Positions 56,223 to 64,000 of a stretch of 64,000 nucleotides of DNA are shown in pieces. A program made the translations under genes and the position numbers. The notes below the pieces were generated by a model that was not told the origin of the DNA, ran no database searches, and worked only from the letters and a program-made list of their open reading frames with translations. Position 1 is the stretch's first letter; every line of letters begins with the position of its first letter. Source of the stretch: Lyngbya sp. HA4199-MV5 (GTDB lineage Bacteria > Cyanobacteriota > Cyanobacteriia > Leptolyngbyales > Leptolyngbyaceae); contig JAHHHL010000012.1 in assembly GCA_019359375.1 (NCBI GenBank), forward strand, positions 1 through 64,000, read 5' to 3'.

Positions 56223-57173
56223 AGGTATTCAGGATTAACCGGTAGATTCGACAAAGAACGTGGAACCAGAGAGTCAAGGCAACATCTCAGAGCGGTAAAC
56301 AATTCACTGATATTGGATTCGCGGTAGTTGGACTAGCGGTGCGTTTTTAGGGTTCGTTAGCTCTCCATGTCTCGCTGCAATTCTCATAGTCTAAACGTTG
56401 ACTTTCACGATTCTAAGCTCTGCCTCACAGTTGGAAAACGAAATTCTGTAGAAACACTGATTGCTATGAGTTAACCTGAGGACGATCGCTCTTCCTAGCA
56501 TGGCTCTGATGAAAGCTTAGGGCTTAAGCGAAGCAAGCTCAATGCCTTTCAGTGTCATGAGTCCAGAGCGAAGAGCTAAGCGTCTCATGATATTGCGGTA
56601 TTTGTCCACAGTACCGAGTGACGAAATGCCGCTTGGATGTGTGATCTTTACTGAACCGATCGATGATCTTTATCACAACTGAGGTCTTTGCGTCCTTCCT
56701 TGCATCCTCACACTGCCCCCGGTGGCACACCAGTGAGCGGACGTAACCCTTACTAGCTGTAGGGGATGTCTCGTCTCGTCGTTCAGATTCGTGCAGGATG
56801 CAAGCATTGACTAAAAGCATTGACCAAAAAGCCTTGTAAGGTTAGATACCGAGACTCTAAAGTCCTGCTGTGCCATTATCTGCCTAACGCATCGCGATCG
56901 TCTCATCCATTAGGGCGAGAAATTGGGCTAGAATACCTCCGTGTAATCAGGGTAAAGACCTTCCATGTAACGTGGTAAACCCTCCGCGTCGTTAAAAATA
57001 CAGACATTTGCTGAACGCTTAAATCAGATTATACTCAGTGACCGCTGCGAGAGCCAGACAATCAACAGATTGCCTAGACTACTGCATGGTCGATCGAGAA
57101 TACGGAAGCCGCTTATATTTTTTCTCGTTCTACGCGTTTGGGTAGGCTCCAATGCGAGTTGGCACTGTGGCGT
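56223..57173. other. 950-bp region without a supported gene
   Basis: This large spacer lies between two leftward genes. A 93-codon minus-strand frame at 56539-56820 has a composition unlike real proteins and no ribosome binding site. No tRNA fold, known RNA or repeat was recognised. It could hold a small RNA, but nothing visible proves it. Confidence 0.4.
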
Positions 57174-59426
57174 TCATTCCGTTTCGCGTCGCCAGCGCGA
57201 TCGCACCAGCCGAATCTCGTCATAGCCGTACATCTCGCCCAGATGTTCGCGGATGCTGCCCAGCGCATCGGGACCCACGGTATTGATGGCGTGCATGATC
57301 TTGTCCTGGCGATCGAGTGGTACTAGAGCATCCAGATCAATGGGATAGCCCAGTTCAAGTAGCTCTGCCAGGTGGCTCATAATGGTGCTAAGGCGAAAGT
57401 TTCGCCGTTCGGCAATGTCGGCAGGTTCTAACCCGTCTTGATACAGTACCAGGGTTTGCAGTTGGGTTTCTGAGGCACGAGTGGGTGGGGTAGTGAGTGG
57501 AGGGGGTTGGGGGATTGCACCCGTTTCGGTTTGAAGCGGCAAGCCTCGTTCGTCTCGAAACGCCCGAATTTCAGCAATAAACACATCGCTATACTGTGCC
57601 AGCTTGCGGCTACCAACGCCTGAAATTTTGGCAAATTGAGCAAAGGTTTGAGGTTGAAGGTTTGCCATCGATCGCAGGCTGGAGTTAGGAAACACCACGT
57701 AGGGCGGCACCGATTGTTCGTCTGCCAGTCGCTTGCGGAGTTTTTGGAGGCGATCGTACAGCGCTTCGACTTCGGCAGCATCTACATTTGTTGGAGTTGT
57801 CGCATCCTCTGCTTTGACCGGATCAACCGCCACCATGACGCTGCGCTGCTTTTTCAGCACTTCCCAACTTAACGCATTGAGCTGCAGCATCGAATACCCA
57901 TCTGTCGTTTCATCTAAGAGACGCTGATGAATGAGCGATCGCGCCAGGAGTCGCCATTCTTCTGCACTGCGATCTTTGCCGATGCCGTGGGTAGAAAGCT
58001 GATCGTGACCGTTTTTGAGGACGCGATCGTTTTTGGAACCGCGCAGTACGTCGATCGTGTGGTTGATGCCAAACCGCTGATCTCGTTGAGCGAAGCGAGC
58101 CACACACGAGAGAAATTTCTGTGCCTCTAGCGTCCAGTCGGCGATCGGTTTGGGGTGGCAGCAGTTGTCGCAGGTGCCACAATTGCCAGGAAAGTCTTCG
58201 CCAAAGTAGCCAAGCTGAATGGTGCGGCGGCAGTCTGTCGCTTCGGCATAGTTAATCACACGACGAAGTTGCTGGGTGGCGATGCGCTGTTCGTCTTCCA
58301 GCGGCTCGCCCGTTTCAGGGTTGACCTTTTGCGCGATCAGAAACTCAACCGTTTTGATATCACCCGTGCCGTAAAACAGCGTGCAGTGAGACGGTTCTCC
58401 ATCGCGTCCGGCTCTGCCCGATTCCTGGTAGTAGCCTTCGATGTTGCGCGGCAGGTCGTAGTGAATGACAAAGCGCACGTCTGGCTTGTTGATGCCCATC
58501 CCAAAGGCAACCGTCGCCACCATCACCCGCGCATCATCTCGAATAAACGTGTCCTGGTTTTCTTTCCGCACCGCATCGCTTAACCCCGCATGGTAGGGCA
58601 GGGCTGACATGCCATCTTGCTGAAGTTTAGCCGTGATTTCATCCACCCGCTTCCGGCTCAAGCAGTAGATAATGCCTGCACCTTTACTACGCTCCACCTG
58701 CCGAAAAAGGTCAGTATATGCCTGCCGTGAACCACTTTTGGGGCGAACTTCGTAATAGAGATTGGGACGGTTGAAGCTGGCGACGTGAATGTGCGGGTCT
58801 TGTAGCTCTAGTTGACCCAAAATATCGTGGCGCACCCGTTCCGTTGCTGTAGCGGTGAGCGCCAGGATGGGAATCACCCGATCGTCATTCTGGTAGCGAT
58901 GCCGTAACCGACGCAACTGACGATATTCTGGGCGAAAGTCGTGTCCCCATTCAGAAACGCAGTGGGCTTCGTCAATTGCAAACGCTGAAATGCCCACTCG
59001 CGCTTTCACCTGATCCAGAAAGCCCAAAAACGATTCGCTCAGTAGTCGTTCGGGCGCGACGTAAACCAGCTTGATTTTGCGATCGAGAATGGCAGCCTGA
59101 CGATAGTTTGACTCGGCTGGACTAATGCTGCTGTTGAGCAACGTGGCGGGAATCCCATTATTCTGCAACGCCTGCACCTGGTCTTGCATCAGCGCGATCA
59201 GCGGCGACACCACAATCATCACACCTTCTTTTAACAGTGCAGGCAATTGGAAGCAGAGCGATTTGCCACCGCCCGTGGGCATGATGACGAGCAGGTCGCG
59301 ATCGTGCAGGGTGTGCTCAATAATCTGTCGCTGTCCCGGACGAAAGCTGTCGTAGCCGAAGTAATGTTTAAGTGCCTGTTCGAGGGAGGCAAATTGAGTC
59401 GTAGCGTAAGGGATGCTGGCTGTCAT
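57174..59426 (-). CDS. recQ: RecQ-family ATP-dependent DNA helicase
   Basis: This 750-residue 3'-5' helicase acts in recombination and fork repair. Motif I TGGGKS is at residues 51-56 and DEAH at 152-155. Motif III LTATAT, motif V VATVAFGMGI and motif VI YYQESGRAGRDG follow. The RQC zinc site shows CRRT, CGTCDNCC, then a winged helix. An HRDC domain (about 555-625; FPNSSLRSMANLQPQTFAQFAKISGVG) is followed by a C-terminal helix-turn-helix module (about 660-745; LYQDGLEPADIAERRNFRLSTI). The last module is found on some longer RecQ proteins. The gene is not obviously part of an operon. Confidence 0.95.
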   Translation of the reverse strand: MTASIPYATTQFASLEQALKHYFGYDSFRPGQRQIIEHTLHDRDLLVIMPTGGGKSLCFQLPALLKEGVMIVVSPLIALMQDQVQALQNNGIPATLLNSSISPAESNYRQAAILDRKIKLVYVAPERLLSESFLGFLDQVKARVGISAFAIDEAHCVSEWGHDFRPEYRQLRRLRHRYQNDDRVIPILALTATATERVRHDILGQLELQDPHIHVASFNRPNLYYEVRPKSGSRQAYTDLFRQVERSKGAGIIYCLSRKRVDEITAKLQQDGMSALPYHAGLSDAVRKENQDTFIRDDARVMVATVAFGMGINKPDVRFVIHYDLPRNIEGYYQESGRAGRDGEPSHCTLFYGTGDIKTVEFLIAQKVNPETGEPLEDEQRIATQQLRRVINYAEATDCRRTIQLGYFGEDFPGNCGTCDNCCHPKPIADWTLEAQKFLSCVARFAQRDQRFGINHTIDVLRGSKNDRVLKNGHDQLSTHGIGKDRSAEEWRLLARSLIHQRLLDETTDGYSMLQLNALSWEVLKKQRSVMVAVDPVKAEDATTPTNVDAAEVEALYDRLQKLRKRLADEQSVPPYVVFPNSSLRSMANLQPQTFAQFAKISGVGSRKLAQYSDVFIAEIRAFRDERGLPLQTETGAIPQPPPLTTPPTRASETQLQTLVLYQDGLEPADIAERRNFRLSTIMSHLAELLELGYPIDLDALVPLDRQDKIMHAINTVGPDALGSIREHLGEMYGYDEIRLVRSRWRRETE

Positions 59427-59597
59427 TGACGGTTACTGGATGCACTTAAAACCAGGGTGCCCACGCAGTTTAAACCACGAACCAGGACTTTGTGGAGAAA
59501 TTAAGCGTGATTTGTCTAAGTTAGTAAGCCAACTATCAGAGCTAACCGTTGCCTAATGGCTTTATCGCAAGCACTGACGTTCTACACTAGACTTTCT

Positions 59598-59626
59598 TGA
59601 CATAATACTGCTTAGCGATAGTAATG
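59598..59626 (+). promoter_or_regulatory. probable promoter of the toxin-antitoxin operon
   Basis: TTGACA (59598-59603), 17-bp spacer, then AGTAAT. An imperfect dyad (AATACTGC ... GCAGTAGTATT) overlaps and follows the -10, a sensible place for autorepression by the antitoxin. Confidence 0.6.
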
Positions 59627-59646
59627 TTTTGCAGTAGTATTAAGTT

Positions 59647-59931
59647 GTGATTGTTGGGTTTAGGTCTGATGAGACAAAGCTGATTTTTGATGGGTTTACA
59701 TCTCGCTATTACCCGCCTGATATTCAAAGGATTGCCTTACGCAAGCTACTGCTATTGGACGCTGCGACATTGCTGAGTGATTTGCGTATTCCACCAGGAA
59801 ATCGCTTAGAAAAATTAGTGGGCGATCGCCAGGGGCAACATAGCATTCAGATTAATAACCAGTGGCGCATTTGCTTTGTCTGGACGAATGAAGATAATGC
59901 GGATCAAGTTGAAATTGTAGACTATCACTGA
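59647..59931 (+). CDS. higB: HigB/RelE-type toxin
   Basis: This 94-residue protein has the HigB-like pattern: FRSDETKLIFDGFTSRYYPPDIQRIALRKL, then RIPPGNRLEKLVGDRQGQHSIQINNQWRICFVW. The last block carries the conserved basic/aromatic strand of ribosome-dependent mRNA endonucleases. The GTG at 59647 is the apparent start. The toxin-first order with the antitoxin 10 nt downstream is the usual HigBA arrangement. Confidence 0.9.
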   Translation: MIVGFRSDETKLIFDGFTSRYYPPDIQRIALRKLLLLDAATLLSDLRIPPGNRLEKLVGDRQGQHSIQINNQWRICFVWTNEDNADQVEIVDYH

Positions 59932-59941
59932 GAAATATCGT

Positions 59942-60241
59942 ATGAACGACGATCGCCTGCCTAACATTCATCCCGGTGAGATTCTGCGTTTAGAATTTCT
60001 AGAACCGCTCGCTATCACACCCTATCGGTTAAGCAAAGATATTGGGGTAGCTCAGACGCGTATCAGCGAAATTTTAGCGGCAAAGCGAAGTATGACGGCA
60101 GACACGGCTCTGCGTCTATCACGCTATTTCGGTAATAGCGCTCAGTTCTGGCTAAACTTACAAACCCAATATGATTTGCGTCAGGCACAAGCCGAACACG
60201 CAGAGACTTATCAGCAGATTCCTAAAGCGCTTTCCCTTTAA
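59942..60241 (+). CDS. higA: HigA-type antitoxin, XRE-family DNA-binding protein
   Basis: This 99-residue protein has a helix-turn-helix: IHPGEILRLEFLEPLAITPYRLSKDIGVAQTRISEILAAKRSMTADTALRLSRYFG. The end FWLNLQTQYDLRQA is the diagnostic HigA/VapI tail. It should neutralise the toxin encoded 10 nt upstream and repress their shared promoter. Confidence 0.92.
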   Translation: MNDDRLPNIHPGEILRLEFLEPLAITPYRLSKDIGVAQTRISEILAAKRSMTADTALRLSRYFGNSAQFWLNLQTQYDLRQAQAEHAETYQQIPKALSL

Positions 60242-60459
60242 AAGCCGATGTCGTCTCCGTAATCGATCGTTCCAGGGTGTTTCTACTCATCAGTAGAGCA
60301 GTTTGCCGCAGTGTTACTTAATGTGGCGTACTGCTGCTGCGCTGATGGTCGAAGCTTTGATTGGGGCATCTTTGGCAGGGTAGCAAGCCCTGGAACCCGC
60401 TGACATGAAACGCATTCATTGAAGCGGGATGGAGCGTGAAAACAAGATGAGGAAAAAAA

Positions 60460-62094
60460 ATGGCTGGGAGAAAGTTCATCATACCTGTACTGGCGATCGC
60501 GGCTGTAGCAGGAGGGGCAGTTGCCTACACCCACTTCAACGGCGCTTCTAGCGATGAGTTAAGCCCACAAGCGCTGGCAAAGGTCGTGCCAGACGAAGCC
60601 TACATGACCGCTTTCATTTCAACCGAGCCGCAAAACTGGGCAAAGCTGCAAAAGTTTGGCACACCCGAAGCACAAGCAGCCGTGGGTAAAGGTCTCGCTG
60701 AGTTTCAACAGAAGCTCTTAACCGATAACAAAATCAACTACGACACAGACGTGAAACCCTGGGTGGGCAATGTCATGATTGCGCTCTTGCCAGCCGATGC
60801 AGCTAAGCCCAAAGATCCCAATGTATTGATGGTGGTCAGCATTAAAGATAAAACCAAAGCCTTGAATTTTGCCCAAAAGCTCCAGAGTCAGAGCGATAGC
60901 AAAGCCAAAGCGATCGACAGCGACTATAAAGGCATCAAAATTACCGACTATCCCGGCGAAAAAAGCTCCAGCTATACGGCTGTCGTGAAAAATTATTTGG
61001 TTCTCGCACCTGAGAAGAAAACCGTCGAGCAGGCGATCGATACCGTTAAAGGAGAACCCTCGTTGGCATCCAAAGCAGATTTTGGTGCGCTTGCATCGAA
61101 GGGAATCGACATGCCCAATACGATCGCCCGCATCTACGTACCAGACTATGCAGGCAGCGTGCAGCAACTCGCGGCGAGCAAATCGGGCACGTCTCCTCTA
61201 TCGGCTTCTAGCCTGGATCAACTGAAAAAGGTGAAATCGATCGTCGCCAACATTGGCATTGACGATGCGGGACTACGCATGAAATCGATCGCCAACCTTG
61301 ACCCGCAGGCAAAGATCTTAGAATACAAACCTGTTGCAGGCTCCGTGGTCGCGCAATTTCCCACAGAAACGTTTGCAATGCTGAATGGTGCAGGCATCAG
61401 CCGCTATTGGGCAGAAGCGGTGGAGCAATCCAAGGCGAATCCCCAAACGCAGCAAACGATCGCTCAGATGCGCCAATCCGCACAATCTGCCAATTTGGAT
61501 CTCGACAAAGACATTTTTGGCTGGATGGACGGCGATTTTTCCTTGAGCTTTATTGCCTCAAATGAAGGCATTTTGTCTCAGTTTGGGTTCGGCGGTGTCA
61601 TGGTCTTTGATACGAGCGATCGCAAAACGGCAGAAGCCACGTTGAGCAAAATTGATGGTCTGGTGAAGGGCAATGGGTTTGTGCAGGTGGCAAATCGCGA
61701 CGTGCAGGGCAAGAAAATCACCGAATGGCAATCACCCCAGGGTGTGCTGGTGGGACACGGCTGGCTGGATCAGGATTCAGTGTTTGTGGCGATCGGTGAA
61801 CCGTTGGTCAACGTGATGGCAACCAAACCCGCGCGATCGCTCGACAGCAGCGAGTCTTACAAAGCTGCGATGAGCGGTTTACCCAAGCAAAACGTCGGCT
61901 CCTTCTACCTGGATATGGATCAAACCATGTTGTTGGTCAATCGCGTCATGCTTGTGGCTCAAAAGAACACCATCCCACCAGAAACGGCGGCAGTGCTGAA
62001 CTCCATTCGAGGGGTTGGCATGGCTTCTACCCAGGCTGATAAAGCAACCGTTCAGCTTGAGATGTTGTTAGCACTCAAACCAGCAACTAAGTAG
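60460..62094 (+). CDS. DUF3352 exported/anchored protein
   Basis: This 544-residue protein has a basic N-terminus and a hydrophobic segment (about 7-24, IIPVLAIAAVAGGAVAY), then a large outer domain. LSPQALAKVVPDEAYMTAFISTEPQNWAKLQKFGTPEAQ is the typical DUF3352 opening. The repeat-like halves contain VKPWVGNVMIALLP and later NLDLDKDIFGWMDGDFSLSFI. Function is unknown. The family is widespread in cyanobacteria. GAGGAAA lies 8 nt upstream of the ATG. A hairpin terminator follows, so it is monocistronic. Confidence 0.88.
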   Translation: MAGRKFIIPVLAIAAVAGGAVAYTHFNGASSDELSPQALAKVVPDEAYMTAFISTEPQNWAKLQKFGTPEAQAAVGKGLAEFQQKLLTDNKINYDTDVKPWVGNVMIALLPADAAKPKDPNVLMVVSIKDKTKALNFAQKLQSQSDSKAKAIDSDYKGIKITDYPGEKSSSYTAVVKNYLVLAPEKKTVEQAIDTVKGEPSLASKADFGALASKGIDMPNTIARIYVPDYAGSVQQLAASKSGTSPLSASSLDQLKKVKSIVANIGIDDAGLRMKSIANLDPQAKILEYKPVAGSVVAQFPTETFAMLNGAGISRYWAEAVEQSKANPQTQQTIAQMRQSAQSANLDLDKDIFGWMDGDFSLSFIASNEGILSQFGFGGVMVFDTSDRKTAEATLSKIDGLVKGNGFVQVANRDVQGKKITEWQSPQGVLVGHGWLDQDSVFVAIGEPLVNVMATKPARSLDSSESYKAAMSGLPKQNVGSFYLDMDQTMLLVNRVMLVAQKNTIPPETAAVLNSIRGVGMASTQADKATVQLEMLLALKPATK

Positions 62095-62124
62095 TGCGTT
62101 TTCTGTAAAACCATGTTGTGAGGG

Positions 62125-62153
62125 CTGATGCAGAAAAACTTTCACTGCATCAG
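62125..62153 (+). terminator. hairpin terminator of the DUF3352 gene
   Basis: CTGATGCAG and CTGCATCAG form a 9-bp stem with an 11-nt loop, followed by TCTCGTTT, 31 nt after the stop codon. Confidence 0.65.
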
Positions 62154-62872
62154 TCTCGTTTAAGCCCCGATACCTGCTTGGCTGGCATCGCCCTTCTTCA
62201 ATTTGCTGTGCTCCTTTTATTCAATCGAGCTTGCCCAAACGAGCAGAGATCCAGAACGGCGCAACGCTGACAGGCTGGGTTGTGGTAATAGCAGCAGCGC
62301 TGACCATGAAGCATCATGATTTCATAGTATGAAGATTATCGTTCAAAGCTTGCAGGCATCAGGTATCAGGAAACCCATTAGCCGCGACCAGTGCATTCCA
62401 CGCTTTTGCGGTTTCAGGCGCGATCGATTGCTGTCAAGCGCCGCGTATAATAGGAGTGCCTGCTATGCCAGCAGTGAGGGGAGAAGAAGCGATGTGTGAG
62501 GTTGGCTAAAAAGCATCCCGCAGGCAGCAGCGCCGTGTATGATGGAGGGGCGATCGTTCACCAGTGGCAAGCTGCGTCCAGCGAGTAGCCGATTATCCTA
62601 ACCTTGATCGGGGTGGTAGTGAAAGGTATTGGGCACCGATTATCTGCATTGAAAGGCGTTCAACGGGATAGTCTCCTTAGTGACGAGATCTAATGCAGGC
62701 GGCAACGGTGCAAGAGCGATCGCACCCCATTTGCCGCTCATTTTCATGGGTTTATTAACGACAAAACAGCTTGTCGCTAATAGGTAAACGACTAGAAGCG
62801 ATCTCGCCCCTCACCGCAAGGCGCAAAGCGATAAGCAGTGTCACAGTAGCATGTTAAAGTTGCACGTTATTG
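62154..62872. other. 720-bp region without a supported gene
   Basis: No coding frame is convincing. Two related stretches around 62440 and 62530 (GCGCCGCGTATAATAGGAG and GCGCCGTGTATGATGGAGG) form a degenerate direct repeat of unknown meaning. No known RNA was recognised. Confidence 0.4.
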
Positions 62873-63385
62873 TTAGAGCTTACAACTGGCTGGAAAGTTG
62901 TATTTATCGATCAGCGCGTTCCAACTGCTAATATCAGTGGCACTCAAGCCGTAGCCCGCGTCGGTCAGCAATGACGCTAGTTTCTGAATACCCATTGCCA
63001 GATGGCTTGTCGATCGCACGTCGCCACTTAGAATGAATGTCTTAAAATTGGCAAAGTGGTCTTTAACCAAAGAAGCCGCCGACACTTTTGCTTGGGTGTT
63101 TGTAAGCGATCCTAAGCCCAGCAGAAACGTTAGCGTGAGAAGTTGCCCATTACGCCAGCGATCGGCATCATCAACTTTTGCGTAGACGCTCATGTAGAGC
63201 GCATTGCCAGGTGCGCGGAACTCGCAACCTAGACCTGCCCAATCAGGCAGGCTGACGGCAGGAGGCGCTAGAAACGCCGCCACGGATGCATCATTATCAG
63301 CCATCTGCGTCCAGTTGCCGTCATTCGGCATTGGTGGGGCTTTTGCCATGCCATCGATCGTTCCGTTGGTTTTGTGCACCCACAT
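62873..63385 (-). CDS. unknown protein, possible extracellular-structure gene
   Basis: This 170-residue soluble protein carries MPNDGNWTQMADNDASVAAFLAPPAVSLPDW and two cysteines, ending in YNFPASCKL. There is no signal peptide and no recognised family. It starts 20 nt after the preceding leftward gene, and a further frame lies upstream. Such short closely packed unknown genes occur in phage-derived structure modules, but no phage hallmark is visible. A shorter start at 63349 is possible. Confidence 0.5.
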   Translation of the reverse strand: MWVHKTNGTIDGMAKAPPMPNDGNWTQMADNDASVAAFLAPPAVSLPDWAGLGCEFRAPGNALYMSVYAKVDDADRWRNGQLLTLTFLLGLGSLTNTQAKVSAASLVKDHFANFKTFILSGDVRSTSHLAMGIQKLASLLTDAGYGLSATDISSWNALIDKYNFPASCKL

Positions 63386-63405
63386 AGCAACTCAAGCACT
63401 GATGT

Positions 63406-63816
63406 TCATTCGGCAAAGGCGATCGGCGGAAACCCACAAGCTTGCAGCACAGACAAGAAGCGATCGCGCTGCTCCTGGTCGTACTGCTCCTGAATTGCTT
63501 GTACAGCAAACGTGAAATCAGCAAATCTGTTTGCATCCGTTTGCCCAGTGTTGGCAAACGAGTGGGTAATGAGCGTCAAGGTGTTGGGGTTGTTGAACGC
63601 CACTCCAAACAAATCTGTGCCGCGCAAAGTATTTTCCAGGTCAACCCAGCGGTAATTCGTTACGGGATCGGATGGAAGAATGGCTAATGCTTCCAGGTAT
63701 GTCGCTAGTTCGGGGCTATTCTCTGCGATCGCCTCTAAGCCGTCTGGCGAGGGTGAAGGTGGAAAACGGAAGAATTGCGCGATCGCTCCGTCTGTTGTGC
63801 GGGTAATGTAAAGCAT
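63406..63816 (-). CDS. unknown protein in the leftward gene string
   Basis: This 136-residue protein begins MLYITRTTDGAIAQFFRFP and ends LSVLQACGFPPIAFAE. Its middle is acidic (PSPDGLEAIAENSPELATYLEAL). It is soluble and not recognised. The start lies 1 nt from the stop of the upstream frame (63818), so the three frames from 64000 to 62873 look like one transcription unit with coupled translation. Confidence 0.55.
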   Translation of the reverse strand: MLYITRTTDGAIAQFFRFPPSPSPDGLEAIAENSPELATYLEALAILPSDPVTNYRWVDLENTLRGTDLFGVAFNNPNTLTLITHSFANTGQTDANRFADFTFAVQAIQEQYDQEQRDRFLSVLQACGFPPIAFAE

Positions 63817-63817
63817 G

Positions 63818-64000
63818 TTAGGGTCTGGAATAGCGATAGCTGACGGCAGCAGCGTAGATAAGGTTTCCAGGTGTGCTGACCTTAGTAATGTTTAGGCGGA
63901 AAAGTCCAAAGTTGGCGAAAGTAATGAGTGTGTTTAGAGTTACTGTACTAAGAGCAAAAACACTGTTTGTTCCAGACTGATTACTAACAGCCGATCCCAA
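63818..64000 (-). CDS. unknown protein, partial at window edge
   Basis: The last 60 residues of a leftward gene whose start lies beyond the window. The visible part is rich in T, N and hydrophobics (SNQSGTNSVFALSTVTLNTLITFANFGLF), a beta-rich look seen in tail-fibre or adhesin-like proteins. It ends in YRYSRP. It is not recognised. It ends 1 nt before the next gene starts. Confidence 0.45.
   Translation of the reverse strand: MGSAVSNQSGTNSVFALSTVTLNTLITFANFGLFRLNITKVSTPGNLIYAAAVSYRYSRP

Noticed and set aside
56539-56820. 93-codon minus-strand frame in the large spacer
   Set aside because: Composition is unlike a protein and there is no ribosome binding site.
62430-62560. Degenerate direct repeat GCGCCG(C/T)GTAT(A/G)AT suggesting attachment sites or twin promoters
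   Set aside because: Only two imperfect copies with no associated gene or integrase. Noted in the region entry only.
1-64000. CRISPR arrays, tRNA and rRNA genes
   Set aside because: No regularly spaced identical repeats with unique spacers, no cloverleaf and no rRNA segment was seen. A covariance-model search would be needed to exclude small RNAs.

Overview
The window reads as chromosomal DNA of a cyanobacterium, most likely a filamentous Leptolyngbya/Oscillatoriales-type organism. This rests on frequent HIP1 octamers (GCGATCGC) inside genes, heptanucleotide short tandem repeats, a PEP-CTERM/exosortase O-like pair, very large PAS/GAF histidine kinases, and a HlyB-type exporter with a cyclic-nucleotide-binding N-terminus. 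No rRNA, tRNA or CRISPR array was recognised. Species assignment is inference.

Layout. 1-1.85 kb is a graveyard: a truncated HKD/phospholipase-D helicase fragment joined to remnants of an IS982-type and an IS5-type transposase. 2.2-7.9 kb holds a rhodanese, a leftward four-gene operon (two small secreted/membrane proteins, a DUF4386 protein, an atypical SDR) and a divergent MerR regulator with a pirin. Both sides of that divergent region carry MerR-type 19-bp-spacer promoters. 8-13.4 kb is a type I secretion operon (parvulin, ABC exporter, HlyD adaptor). 13.8-24.5 kb has a MASE1 histidine kinase, a manganese catalase, an acyl-CoA dehydrogenase/PIG-L deacetylase/NodS-like methyltransferase operon and a 1354-residue hybrid kinase. 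24.7-29.6 kb has a small stress membrane protein, a GAF protein, a GT25 glycosyltransferase and a GMC oxidoreductase. 29.7-34 kb is an exosortase O-like enzyme with its probable dedicated TIGR02921-type PEP-CTERM target. 34.5-41.9 kb has an MDR oxidoreductase, a membrane protein, a PadR/Pex-like regulator and a phosphorelay (multidomain OmpR-type regulator, PAS kinase, single-domain regulator). 42.5-48.7 kb is a giant beta-helix/Calx-beta/RTX protein broken by one frameshift. 49-64 kb has an SDR, an inverse-autotransporter-like beta-helix protein, a GT2, RecQ, a HigBA-type toxin-antitoxin pair, a DUF3352 protein and an unidentified leftward gene string that runs off the window.

The most interesting signal is non-coding. 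A 17-nt direct repeat, TTCACA-N5-TTCACA (11-bp period), followed at fixed distance by a -10-like NATNNT, occurs five times. It lies ahead of the type I secretion operon, the MDR oxidoreductase, the PadR regulator, the giant RTX protein and the SDR. An 11-bp period is what OmpR/PhoB-family regulators bind, and an OmpR-type regulator sits in the middle of these genes. The inference is a local, undescribed regulon that couples an RTX adhesin to its exporter. Other structure includes three copies of a 129-bp MITE (one interrupted by a second, 202-bp MITE with a 9-bp target duplication), three copies of a paired AAACCTCCGAGGTTT element with constant 52-53 bp spacing, and a duplicated 5' fragment of the catalase gene.
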